From NCBI GenBank assembly GCA_017397655.1, contig JAFQIG010000048.1, forward strand, positions 1-64,000: DNA of 64,000 nt. Reading direction: 5' to 3'. The position numbers were made by a program, and so were the translations under genes. Positions 27,257 to 35,808 of this stretch are shown one piece after another. Each line of letters opens with the position of its first letter. Positions within the stretch are counted from its first letter, which is position 1. Origin of the DNA: Clostridia bacterium (GTDB taxonomy: Bacteria > Bacillota > Clostridia > Oscillospirales > Acutalibacteraceae). The notes below the pieces were generated by a model. It was not told the origin of the DNA and did no database searches. It saw only the letters and a list, made by a program, of their open reading frames with translations.

Positions 27257-29281
27257 TCAGGGAATAAGCTTTATAAGAAGAACCATATCGTGAGCCGTGG
27301 GTCTTTCGCCTATGTAGTGCGTTCCTGCACGGCTTGCGGTGAATGTACTTTCTTCATAATATTCGCCTGTTGTCGGATCAAACCACTGACAGGAATACTT
27401 CGCTTCGGGGATAAGGCTTGCAACAGTACCCGAAAGCACACCGCCGTACAGCTTGGTATTGACCTTTTCGGCAGTTGTTTCGTCTGTGAAAGAGTACAGA
27501 TAAATAACAATTTCGGTATTATCCTTGTTGCCTGCATATGCGTAATAAACGTTACTGCACGGAACAAAGTAGGATCTGTTGTCAAATCTCGGAATAAGCT
27601 CCTGCCAGCTGATACGGCTGAAGAAGCTTCGCATATAGCCCATCTGATATGAGCTGGCATATTCAAGCGAATCCTGCCAGGTGGCATTGATTTTTTCTTC
27701 GCTTGTGATGGTGTCAACACCGTCAGAGCTGTCCTCGTCCTCGTTATAGATGTTGAGGTAACTCCACGTATCGTGACCGCCCCAGCCGTAGCCGTACATA
27801 CCGTTAAGATAAGCGAGCCAGCCCTGCATACGTGCACCGTAATTCTTTGTCCACAGGTAACAGTACTGACCTTCGTAATTTATAACGGGCTTTCCCTGAG
27901 AATTATACCAATAGTCCTTTTCAATATCAAAGTATGTCTGTGATGTTTTGGACGGACTCCACTGTGCGGCATAAAAGGAATGCGAAGAAACATCACGGAA
28001 GCACGACGGAACAGAACCCGATTTGTATACCTTGCAATGTTCGGAAGCGTTTTCACCGTTACCGTAAGCTACCGTATGAGATACGTTTTCCTGATGAGCT
28101 GTCAGCGGATGGTCATATACATCGTACTTTTCGATATAGTCCGCAACAAGCTTGTACGGATTGTTGATAAAGTTCCAACCGGGATGAGAAGTTTCGTTCC
28201 AGTAAAAATCGTTATCAACCTCCTGACCGAGTGTCCACATAACGGGATAAGCTCCGTAACGGGCAACCCAGAAGCGAGAGATTTTTTCAAGATAGACCTT
28301 GACGGAATCGGCAAGCTCAGACACTTCAATTCTTTGCGATTCATAAAGTGCCGACAGCTTTTTGTCGCTGTATCCACCGAAGTTTGCGATAAGAAGTTCC
28401 ATTGAAGCGGGGAAGAAAAACTCTGCATTGGCGTGGACAAGACCGTTTTCTGCAATGATTTTAAACTTTTCATCGTAGTTGTGAAGTCCCATCATATCCG
28501 TTTCGGTAATGCCGTCTGCAAAGTCGAATTTTTCACCGATAGGCTCACTCTGATATACGGTAAAGCCCTGTGAAACACGTTTTTCGCAGATGGTCTTTAC
28601 CATATCGGCAGTTTCGTCACCGAGACTCCAATGTGTGTCTCCGAGATAGAAAAACGGTACACCGTCAGCGTAAGTAAAATACTTTTTACCGTTGTTTGCA
28701 GTAACAAATCCGTGCTTGTATATGTCGAGATCTCCACTGTATGGGGAGCAGACAATTTTACCTGTTCGGTTGTGAAGAGAGGTGTTTTCTTCATCGGTAC
28801 AAACTGTTCTGAAATACCATTCGCCGACAGAAGGACAGGCAAGTCTTATTTTCCACGTATTACCGCCATCCCAGAAACCCGGAATCGTAAGGCTGATACC
28901 GTTACCGCAAAGAATGATATCAATGTCAACATCATTGAAAGGATCCTGATAGCTTTTTTCGCTTTGATAAGAGATTTCAACGCATACCCAAGTTTCGGTA
29001 TTGATTGTCTGTTCGGGGTTTGTCACTTCATCACCTCCGTCGCATTCGGTGTATGACGGTGATCTGATATCGGTATGAGGGATAGCAGTCTCATCCGTAC
29101 CGACAATATTATTAATAATATCTGCAAAAAAGCTTATAACCGATCCACGGATTTTTTCGTACATATGGACAATCTGAGGTACTGTATTTTTAGTATCGTC
29201 CATAGCAAAAACGCCCGTGCACATAGTCGAAAGGATGATGGTAAAGCTTAACAGAATACTTAATATTCGTTTAGTTTTCAT
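27257..29281 (-). CDS. Secreted apiosidase-like glycoside hydrolase (DUF5060/DUF4038)
   Basis: 674 residues from the ATG at 29281 behind GAGGTG. Signal peptide (KRILSILLSFTIILSTMCTGVFAMDD), a DUF5060-type beta sandwich (about 90-190), then a DUF4038 TIM barrel with YLGDTHWSLG (about 212) and probable acid/base and nucleophile in WTLGQEVD (about 355) and INYEGQY (about 475), plus a C-terminal beta domain (FDPTTGEYY). The family includes apiosidases of pectin degradation (GH140) and others. Exact substrate not predictable. First gene of a probable operon with the ABC pair. Confidence 0.8.
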   Translation of the reverse strand: MKTKRILSILLSFTIILSTMCTGVFAMDDTKNTVPQIVHMYEKIRGSVISFFADIINNIVGTDETAIPHTDIRSPSYTECDGGDEVTNPEQTINTETWVCVEISYQSEKSYQDPFNDVDIDIILCGNGISLTIPGFWDGGNTWKIRLACPSVGEWYFRTVCTDEENTSLHNRTGKIVCSPYSGDLDIYKHGFVTANNGKKYFTYADGVPFFYLGDTHWSLGDETADMVKTICEKRVSQGFTVYQSEPIGEKFDFADGITETDMMGLHNYDEKFKIIAENGLVHANAEFFFPASMELLIANFGGYSDKKLSALYESQRIEVSELADSVKVYLEKISRFWVARYGAYPVMWTLGQEVDNDFYWNETSHPGWNFINNPYKLVADYIEKYDVYDHPLTAHQENVSHTVAYGNGENASEHCKVYKSGSVPSCFRDVSSHSFYAAQWSPSKTSQTYFDIEKDYWYNSQGKPVINYEGQYCYLWTKNYGARMQGWLAYLNGMYGYGWGGHDTWSYLNIYNEDEDSSDGVDTITSEEKINATWQDSLEYASSYQMGYMRSFFSRISWQELIPRFDNRSYFVPCSNVYYAYAGNKDNTEIVIYLYSFTDETTAEKVNTKLYGGVLSGTVASLIPEAKYSCQWFDPTTGEYYEESTFTASRAGTHYIGERPTAHDMVLLIKLIP

Positions 29282-29300
29282 GGCAAAACACCTCATGATA

Positions 29301-29329
29301 ATTTTAACATATTCAACCATAAACTTCAA
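29301..29329 (-). promoter_or_regulatory. Promoter of the glycosidase-ABC operon
   Basis: On the minus strand TTGAAG (29324-29329), 17 bases, TAAAAT (29301-29306), about 20 bases before the ATG. Confidence 0.6.
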
Positions 29330-29373
29330 GAAAAGTTTTGATGGGAGATTTATTGGACACATCGGTAATTATA

Positions 29374-29410
29374 ATTAAGTTGTAAAAAGAAATTAAGTTG
29401 TAAAAAGAAA
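29374..29410 (+). repeat. Tandem direct repeat before the small ORFs
   Basis: AATTAAGTTGTAAAAAGA occurs twice back to back immediately upstream of the ribosome site of the 36-residue ORF. It may be a recent slip duplication or a paired binding site. Confidence 0.7.
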
Positions 29411-29427
29411 TCAGGGAGAAATTTTAA

Positions 29428-29538
29428 ATGAATGAAGAAAAAAAGGAACTTTTGTTAAGCTTCGGCTTTATGCTTCTTGCCGTGTTATGTCCGCCGATAG
29501 GATTTATTGTTTTGTTATGGATTCTGTTTGTATGCTGA
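29428..29538 (+). CDS. 36-residue membrane peptide
   Basis: Starts MNEEKKELLLSFG, has a GGGAG ribosome site, and is essentially one hydrophobic helix (about residues 8-36) with a CPPIG kink and ends in a Cys. It stops 12 bases before the next ORF, which has its own AAAGGAG site. No family recognised. The ribosome site and tight linkage make it more than a random ORF. Confidence 0.6.
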   Translation: MNEEKKELLLSFGFMLLAVLCPPIGFIVLLWILFVC

Positions 29539-29550
29539 AAGGAGATTTAT

Positions 29551-29916
29551 ATGCTTTATAATATGTTTGAAGAAGTTGACGGCTACTATGTTTTCAAAGG
29601 GGACGGAACAAAAACACCGTCAGATGCTATGCAGGATAAAAAACAGCAGAAAAACGGTATGTCGGGCAAAGTGTCTGACATAATAATAAAATCAATGTTC
29701 AAGCTGCTTCTGTCGGGAGCATTTATGTATGCTTCTATGGTTTTTATGACAGATAACGGTGGCGTAAGTGCGGTGCGTATATTAGCGGCAATACTGATAT
29801 TTTTGATTTCCGCAACCGTATTTACGGCAGAATTTAAAGTAATGTGCACAAAGCTTGTAAAAAGACAGAAAGCTGATACTATTCCTGAAAGCAAAAGTGC
29901 AAAATTTGCCCCTTGA
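29551..29916 (+). CDS. Small two-helix membrane protein of unknown function
   Basis: 121 residues. The soluble N-terminal part has EEVDGYYVFKGDGTKTPSDA; two membrane helices lie at about 48-66 and 75-93, followed by a short charged tail. AAAGGAG ribosome site. Paired with the 36-residue peptide upstream and closed by a strong hairpin. No known domain recognised. Confidence 0.6.
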   Translation: MLYNMFEEVDGYYVFKGDGTKTPSDAMQDKKQQKNGMSGKVSDIIIKSMFKLLLSGAFMYASMVFMTDNGGVSAVRILAAILIFLISATVFTAEFKVMCTKLVKRQKADTIPESKSAKFAP

Positions 29917-29953
29917 TTATTGACAGGGTGCAAATTTTGCACTTTGATGTTTT
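29894..29953. terminator. Bidirectional terminator
   Basis: Long stem AAAGTGCAAAATTTG-CCC / GGG-TGCAAATTTTGCACTTT, followed by GATGTTTTT on the plus strand, between the 121-residue protein and the convergent sialidase gene. Confidence 0.8.
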
Positions 29954-30909
29954 TACGGATGCAACATAGGATACGATTTGATCTTTTTAAAATACAATCC
30001 GCCGTTTGTGCAGTCACGTTCGTACAGAATGTAAAGAGTGTTGTTTCTGACGGCAATATCCGAATATCCTGCAGGAGTATCGACAAAAATGCTGTCAAAG
30101 CTTTTAAAGCAGTCACGGCTGATTTTAACGGTCAGATTTTCTCTGGCTGTTTTTGATTCGCAGTTTATGTGATAAACTGTTCCGCTTTCGTGGCACATAC
30201 TGCCCATACATACGGGATCGGGGAATGCCTGATCAAAATGAAGATCTGTCCAACCGTCATATCCGCTGCGACTTGTGGCAAACGCTCGCTCGTTGGTGCC
30301 GTTTTCGTTCCGTATGGAGATAAGAATACTATTATCATCAGTAACAGCCAATGCACATTCGCTCGGATTTACAAGAATGTCCGTGCCGATAAAATCACCC
30401 AAGGACCAATCTTTACCGTTATCCGAATAAAGCGTTGAAATAACAGACGGTCTGTGTGCTTTCGGATCATCCCTGTTTTGAGCGAGCCAGACGGGAACAA
30501 TCATTTTACCGTTGTGCACGATTCCGTGACCGGGACCCACCGCAATGACATTATAAAATAAATCACAGTTTATATGTATTTCTTCGGGAGTCGAAAAGCT
30601 TTGTCCGTCATCCGTGCTTTCGCACCGGAACAGCGTTTTATAGTTTTCTAAAAACAGAAAGTGGAGTTTGTTTTCATTCACAAACATAACGGGATTGTTA
30701 AGAGTGTTGCCGTTACCTTCAAAAATCGTTACTGTTTGCCAGCTGTCACCGTCATCGGTGCTTCTTATGATTTTTATATCAATATCCGCCCAATCGGAAT
30801 TTGATTTGCGACATTCATAGTAGGCAAGCAAAGTACCGCTTTCGGTAATGACGATACCGGGAATACGGCACTGCGAGTATTTTTCGCCTTCGACCTTTTC
30901 AATAAGCAT
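29953..30909 (-). CDS. Sialidase-like (BNR/Asp-box) protein
   Basis: 318 residues from the ATG at 30909, five bases after GGTGA. RIPGIVITESGTLLAYYE near the N-terminus is the RIP motif of exo-sialidases (Arg of the triad), and Asp-box repeats are seen as STDDGDSW (about 50), STDDGQSF (about 100) and YSDNGKDW (about 160). The acid/base Asp and later Arg/Tyr cannot be assigned with certainty. There is no signal peptide, so the protein is probably cytosolic and acts on imported oligosaccharides. It follows the GH95-like gene by 15 bases. Confidence 0.8.
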   Translation of the reverse strand: MLIEKVEGEKYSQCRIPGIVITESGTLLAYYECRKSNSDWADIDIKIIRSTDDGDSWQTVTIFEGNGNTLNNPVMFVNENKLHFLFLENYKTLFRCESTDDGQSFSTPEEIHINCDLFYNVIAVGPGHGIVHNGKMIVPVWLAQNRDDPKAHRPSVISTLYSDNGKDWSLGDFIGTDILVNPSECALAVTDDNSILISIRNENGTNERAFATSRSGYDGWTDLHFDQAFPDPVCMGSMCHESGTVYHINCESKTARENLTVKISRDCFKSFDSIFVDTPAGYSDIAVRNNTLYILYERDCTNGGLYFKKIKSYPMLHP

Positions 30910-30924
30910 AATCGTCACCGCTTA

Positions 30925-33018
30925 TCATATCAGAATATATGATGTGTCTGCATCAGTCTCAAATATGACGGTATTGCCGTCTTTTTTATACTGAACAGGC
31001 GTTTTGTCGGATTCCTTTATCACGTTTCTGATGTCGGAACATTCAACACGGCAGGTTCTGCCGTTAAGACTTTTTATCTTAAGTGAAGTGATCTTTCCGC
31101 CTTTATTTTCGGCAGAGACAAGGAACGCTCCGTCTGCACGAAGGTTTTCAAAAGAGGCGGACTTGTTTCTGTCCCAACAGGGGAAGGGTCTGATGATGCC
31201 TTCAAAGCTTTGCATCAGCATTTCGTTGATTGTCGCAGGGATAGTTGTCAGATGCTCGATTCCTCCTCCGTGGTGACGGAAAAGACCGTTCGGCATAGCA
31301 AATTCTTTTATGTTCTGATGTATGCCTTCGATAAGGAACTGAGGATCGACTCCGATTCTTGCACCGGCGGGAAGATAAGAGTTAGAACCGTTATCATCAA
31401 GACGTCTGTCGTTGATGAAATACGAGTTTCTTGCGATTCTGAGAAGCTTTTCGTCGGAGGCGAGACCTATTCCCGAACAGGGATAGATATGCTGAAGACC
31501 GACAGTGTTGTCGTCTCTCCAGCGCATACCCTTTTCGGTATAGCGGAAGCACTTTTTGCCGTGTTTTATAAATGTGGGATAATCACTTAAGTTTTTGTTG
31601 ATATCCTCCCACAAGGCGTATTTTTCCGGATTGACACCCATTTCCCGTGCCATATCGTACACACCCTTGAACAATAATTTAACAAGTCCGAGTGAGTTGA
31701 TGGCATTGACTGCCTTTATCTGGCTTCTGTGAGTTATGTAGTTGAACTTTTCTCCGCGGTAATACGGAATCTCGTGTGCCGCATCGTTTTTGATTTTGTA
31801 TCTGCCTTTTTCCTTGACAAGATAATCCTCCCAGAAAGCGGCTGTGTTAAATATAAAGTCATAGTAATTTTCAAGAGCATACGCCTTGTTGTATGTCGAA
31901 TACCAGTGCATTATCGGAATAACGCAGGCATAGGCGGCGTGACTTTTCTGGCCGAGGAAGAGTATGCCGTGTTCCTTGCAGTTCTTCTGAGTATAAAAAT
32001 CAAGTGCCTTCGGACCAAAGCTTACGGGAAGAGCATAGCCGCCGCATCCGAAAAGCTTTGCAAACCTTTTTGCATCATCCCTCATTTCGTTAAGAGGAGT
32101 CATATAACCGTCAAAAAGCTCAGGATGATTTGATGAGAATATGCAGTAATACGGAGCTTCATAATTATAATTCATATGATAGTCTCCTGCCCAGGGGAAA
32201 AAGTCATCGGTAATGAAGTTTCCGAAAAGTCCGGGAGGGAAGGCGCGGTTACCCATACATCCCGCAAGGTGATAGAGGCTCAGGTTATACAGCTTTTCAA
32301 TCTGCTTGTCCTCTAAAGTAACCTTGGAAGCAGAAAAGAACTTTTTCCACTTTTCTTCGGTCTTTTTCTTGTCACGGTCATAATCGCCGTTAAGAGTCAG
32401 CTCAATCGCTTTGTCCTCGTATCGAATATCATCAAAGCAGGTTGCAACAGCGATACAAAAGACGGCACTTTTGGTTCCGTTATGCGAACACTCGTCAAGC
32501 TGTCGCAGACACACGGCAACTCCCGACTCACGCTCGACCTTTTCACCGCAGAACTTGCGAATGTAACACTTAACGCCGTTATTTGCAGATTCGGAATTCT
32601 GCGAGTCGCACGTGTCGGGAAGCTCAAAGTCAACGCACGGGAAGATGTCAGTATCGGGAGAAGTTATTTTAAGGTAAATTATGTTGTCGGGAGCGATAAA
32701 AAACTCTGCATCAGTATTTCCGAATTTACACCGGAGCAAGCCTTTGTCAAAGTACTGCTTGATGTTATATTCAGACAGATCGATGTTACCGATTCTCAGA
32801 CAGCCGACAGCCTTTATACCGCCGTCAGAGTGAGCACCGGGAGTAAATTTCCAGAAATCGCATTTTGATATGCGGATAAGCAATCCCTTGTCATCATCGT
32901 CAAAAACTGCTCCGAGATCGCCGTTGCCGCAAAATGCACCTGCAGGGATTTTGTAAAGAATTTTTTCTTCGTTTGTGTTTACGGGTCTTGCCGTAATTTC
33001 ATTAAAATATGTATTCAT
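30925..33018 (-). CDS. GH95-like six-hairpin glycosidase
   Basis: 697 residues from the ATG at 33018 (GGTGATT site). An N-terminal beta domain opens with PAGAFCGNGDLGAVFDDDDKG (split here by function, about residues 24-44); the (alpha/alpha)6 barrel contains FFPWAGDYHMNYNYEAPY (about 265) and a late GGGIEHLTTIPATINEMLMQS (about 610), patterns seen in GH95 alpha-fucosidases/galactosidases and relatives. No signal peptide. Cotranscribed with the sialidase-like gene, suggesting intracellular breakdown of imported host-type glycans. Activity is inferred, not certain. Confidence 0.72.
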   Translation of the reverse strand: MNTYFNEITARPVNTNEEKILYKIPAGAFCGNGDLGAVFDDDDKGLLIRISKCDFWKFTPGAHSDGGIKAVGCLRIGNIDLSEYNIKQYFDKGLLRCKFGNTDAEFFIAPDNIIYLKITSPDTDIFPCVDFELPDTCDSQNSESANNGVKCYIRKFCGEKVERESGVAVCLRQLDECSHNGTKSAVFCIAVATCFDDIRYEDKAIELTLNGDYDRDKKKTEEKWKKFFSASKVTLEDKQIEKLYNLSLYHLAGCMGNRAFPPGLFGNFITDDFFPWAGDYHMNYNYEAPYYCIFSSNHPELFDGYMTPLNEMRDDAKRFAKLFGCGGYALPVSFGPKALDFYTQKNCKEHGILFLGQKSHAAYACVIPIMHWYSTYNKAYALENYYDFIFNTAAFWEDYLVKEKGRYKIKNDAAHEIPYYRGEKFNYITHRSQIKAVNAINSLGLVKLLFKGVYDMAREMGVNPEKYALWEDINKNLSDYPTFIKHGKKCFRYTEKGMRWRDDNTVGLQHIYPCSGIGLASDEKLLRIARNSYFINDRRLDDNGSNSYLPAGARIGVDPQFLIEGIHQNIKEFAMPNGLFRHHGGGIEHLTTIPATINEMLMQSFEGIIRPFPCWDRNKSASFENLRADGAFLVSAENKGGKITSLKIKSLNGRTCRVECSDIRNVIKESDKTPVQYKKDGNTVIFETDADTSYILI

Positions 33019-33037
33019 AATATAATCACCAACTAAT

Positions 33038-33065
33038 ATTATAATTAATTTTGGTTTATAGTCAA
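33038..33065 (-). promoter_or_regulatory. Promoter of the GH95-like/sialidase operon
   Basis: On the minus strand TTGACT (33060-33065), 16 bases, TATAAT (33038-33043), about 20 bases before the ATG. Confidence 0.65.
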
Positions 33066-33207
33066 GTCGGTTTATTTCACTTGACAAGAGTGTGTAACGG
33101 ATTTAAAGAATCAAAAAAATTTTTAAAAAGTATTGAACCTTTTTGACTTGTCGGTTGTCTGTTATATGACGATCCGGTCAAAATTTGATATTTAGGAGAG
33201 AAAGAAA

Positions 33208-34155
33208 ATGAAGTTATTAAAGAAATCGCTTATCGTATTGTTGAGTATTTGTATGGCGTTTTCCGTACTGTCGCTATGTGCATCTGCTGAGGAAAATCAG
33301 CAGGTCGGACTGTTCCTTAATGCCGCAGAAATCATCGCTGCAAAAGACGGAGATGAGAAAACGGCAACACAGATGAAGCTTACATTTACGGCATTTGATG
33401 AAAACGGTGAAGAAATGTCGGAATTTCCGTATGTCGGCATCAACACACAGACAAATGATACGTTACCCGAAGATATGACGATTACGGTTTATGAGAAAAA
33501 GGCGTACAACCTTATCGGTTATTCGGAAAGCGAGCTTGAAGAGGAGATTCGTGAAATCGATCGACTTCTCTTCACTTTAGAAACACAGGGCGGCATCAAC
33601 ATATTCAACAACTTGAACAGAGAGCGTAAGAAGCTTGTTGAGAAATACACCGCTGTCAGAAAGACTGTCGTTGCCGAGCTTAAGCCTGTTTCTCTTGAGG
33701 GAAATATTCTGACAGTCGATGTTTATTCCCGTGATAATGAAAAGGGCGTAAAATTTATCAATGCATATTTCGAGGGTATGGAAGATACTCCGATTAATGA
33801 ATGGACATTCAGAGTTCCCGAGCACTTTTTCATAAGCAATGAATCAACTGCGATCAACAAAGAGTGCTTCTTTGATAACGCAATCATCGGTGCTGACGAA
33901 AAATTCTTTGTCAACAGCTCGATGATGTCAAAGGATATCCTTGAAGAGTATGCTTGTTACTACGGCTTTGATTATGTCAGGTGGGCAGAAAATGACATCA
34001 AAGGCTTTTTAAAGGCACTTCCGACATTGCTTTTCCTTATGCCGATTTATACAATCGTCCTTAATTCAAGAATGCAGGCATATTACGATTTGTATGACAT
34101 TGATTTTATAAGGATTATGCGCAATTACTACGTTGATTCAATTTTTATGTGGTAA
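33208..34155 (+). CDS. Secreted/membrane protein of unknown family, paralogue B
   Basis: 315 residues, ribosome site AGGAGAG. Signal peptide (LKKSLIVLLSICMAFSVLSLCASAEE), then an ectodomain with EDMTITVYEKKAYN, a helical stretch with two SELEEEIREIDRL-like heptads (about 108-150) that paralogue A lacks, the shared KPVSLEGNILTVDVYSRD block (about 156-173), WTFRVPEHFFISNES, a membrane segment (about 268-290) and a YDLYDIDFIRIMRNYY tail. No recognised domain. Paralogue A is at 18583-19377. Confidence 0.75.
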   Translation: MKLLKKSLIVLLSICMAFSVLSLCASAEENQQVGLFLNAAEIIAAKDGDEKTATQMKLTFTAFDENGEEMSEFPYVGINTQTNDTLPEDMTITVYEKKAYNLIGYSESELEEEIREIDRLLFTLETQGGINIFNNLNRERKKLVEKYTAVRKTVVAELKPVSLEGNILTVDVYSRDNEKGVKFINAYFEGMEDTPINEWTFRVPEHFFISNESTAINKECFFDNAIIGADEKFFVNSSMMSKDILEEYACYYGFDYVRWAENDIKGFLKALPTLLFLMPIYTIVLNSRMQAYYDLYDIDFIRIMRNYYVDSIFMW

Positions 34156-34248
34156 TTAAAGAATTCTCAAAAGAAAATTAAGAGTTTGAATACTTGTTTC
34201 TTAAAAGAATTATTGGTAAGATTTACAAAAAACAAAGGAGCGCTTAAA

Positions 34249-35121
34249 ATGAAAAAAATAATTATTGCCGCACTATCAATGATTCTGGGATCGTTCGGAT
34301 ATGTTATTGTCGATTCCACAATCGAAAACAGAGTAAACAATCTTGAGTCGAGCTATTCAGTATTGCAGGAACAGTTTTCGTCACATTGTGAGGCTTATCC
34401 GTTTGAAGAAGAGCCTGCATATTCTGAAACTGAAGCACCGGAAACGGAAGCACCGGAAACGGAAGCACCGGAGACGGAAATTACATATACAGAGCCGACA
34501 ACGAGAATGCCTGAGATAAATGACTATCTGAATTTTGACGGACTTCAAAGATTGTACAAAGTGCTTTTGTGTTACAATGGAGAATATTATATCAAATATG
34601 CCGGTGATGACGATTCGGACTCTGATCTGACAACATACGCGACAACAACGCAGATCGATTGGGAGTCAACTACAGCGTTGACGACGGCATTTAATGACGA
34701 GAACGAGGAGATCACTTCACAGACTGTCAAAGACGATGATTTGTTGGGAACCAATAATTGTATTCCCGGCACAACTCCTGTGGCGTTGTACGATGTTCGT
34801 TTTGACAGAGGTACAGCACAGATAGTATCAAAGGCACAACGAAACAACGAGACATATGAGAGTTATACTGCAGTGACGGAATATGGCGGAAACGACTATG
34901 GCATCAAGTTTGTTTTTGAGGGAAAAACCAACACCTCTCTTGCAGGTAAAAAGATACATATAAAAGGATATGTGTATGGTAATTATGACAATCATCAGTA
35001 TGATGTCTGGTCAACGGTTAATGAAGACGGCACTTTCCGAATTGAAAGTACAGAGATTTTTTATTATCCTGAACATTATTTCCCGTTCGGATTAATTCTT
35101 TGTAACATAAGCTTTGAATAA
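34249..35121 (+). CDS. Membrane-anchored protein with ETEAP repeats
   Basis: 290 residues from the ATG at 34249, eight bases after AAAGGAG. One N-terminal membrane anchor or uncleaved signal (residues 3-21, ending in VIVDST), a short coiled stretch (ENRVNNLESSYSVLQEQF), then four ETEAPETE-type repeats (about 60-78; 15-base DNA repeats), a Thr-rich linker, and a C-terminal domain of about 120 residues with a beta-strand pattern (GKKIHIKGYVYGNYDN). Repeat-rich linker plus beta domain suggests a cell-surface ligand-binding protein. Family not recognised. Lies 93 bases after paralogue B. Confidence 0.7.
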   Translation: MKKIIIAALSMILGSFGYVIVDSTIENRVNNLESSYSVLQEQFSSHCEAYPFEEEPAYSETEAPETEAPETEAPETEITYTEPTTRMPEINDYLNFDGLQRLYKVLLCYNGEYYIKYAGDDDSDSDLTTYATTTQIDWESTTALTTAFNDENEEITSQTVKDDDLLGTNNCIPGTTPVALYDVRFDRGTAQIVSKAQRNNETYESYTAVTEYGGNDYGIKFVFEGKTNTSLAGKKIHIKGYVYGNYDNHQYDVWSTVNEDGTFRIESTEIFYYPEHYFPFGLILCNISFE

Positions 35122-35126
35122 ATATC

Positions 35127-35163
35127 AAGGAGCTGTTTCGGTTTTCCGAAACAGCTCCTTTCA
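35127..35163 (+). terminator. Terminator after the ETEAP-repeat protein
   Basis: AAGGAGCTGTTTCGG TTTT CCGAAACAGCTCCTT, then TTC on the plus strand. Very stable stem. Confidence 0.85.
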
Positions 35164-35354
35164 GTTGGCAAAGGTGAACTATTCTAATACAATTAATTTT
35201 CAAGTACCATTTTTGCATTTTTACCATATTTGTGATTTGTTTCGGGTCTTTTATGAAAATATCACGAAGGTGATTTTGAGCAAATCAAACTATTGGGCAT
35301 TTTTGAACTGTACGCACCGTTGGTGACGGTTCAATCCTTGTTGGTTTTTGGCTC
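35164..35354. other. AT-rich intergenic stretch
   Basis: No gene recognised. Two weak inverted repeats are visible: AAAATATCAC GAAG GTGATTTT (about 35256-35277) and GAAC...GGTTC around ACCGTTGGTGACGGT (about 35306-35334). They lie 3' of the frameshifted minus-strand gene and may end its transcript. Confidence 0.4.
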
Positions 35355-35752
35355 TTAAATAACCATTATATCAAAATCTTGTTCGATTTTTTGGGTGTCA
35401 GTATTCAAAATTTTTATATGAGTTTTTTCATTTCCTGATGGAAGACACATCGAAGTAATTTCTTCACCTTTTGTATTAAGCATTACATAACAAGACTTGA
35501 ATACTTTAAACTCAATCAACCATTTTTTTGTGTTTTGCTGTAAGTAATGTCATAGCTGTAATGATTGTCGCAGGAGAACCAAGCCATTTCTTCCAGATTA
35601 CATGATTTTTTATTTATGTTATCAGTAATTACAGCTTGCTTATACAGACCGATTGTATAGAAAATTTTTTTAAATCCTTTAGATACGACAGCAGTACAAA
35701 ATGTTCCATCGTTGTATTTTATATTCTTTTTGACCGAAACCGATTCTGACAC
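35355..35752 (-). pseudogene. Frameshifted hypothetical gene (A7 homopolymer)
   Basis: Two adjacent minus-strand frames read as one protein. The first part (35516-35752, GTG start, ...DITYSKTQKNG) stops just after a run of seven As (Ts at 35523-35529). Shifting one base gives ...KKWLIEFKVFKSCY and stays open another 50 codons to the TAA at 35355, ending KIEQDFDIMVI. The joined product would be about 132 residues, soluble, of no recognised family. The first frame is open back to 35815 without an ATG. Either a true inactivation, a sequencing/assembly error in the homopolymer, or slippage-dependent expression. Confidence 0.5.
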
Positions 35753-35808
35753 TTCACTTAAAGATTTGTGCCTATTCCCGTAATGAACAACAGGGGCATG
35801 AGGGCAGG

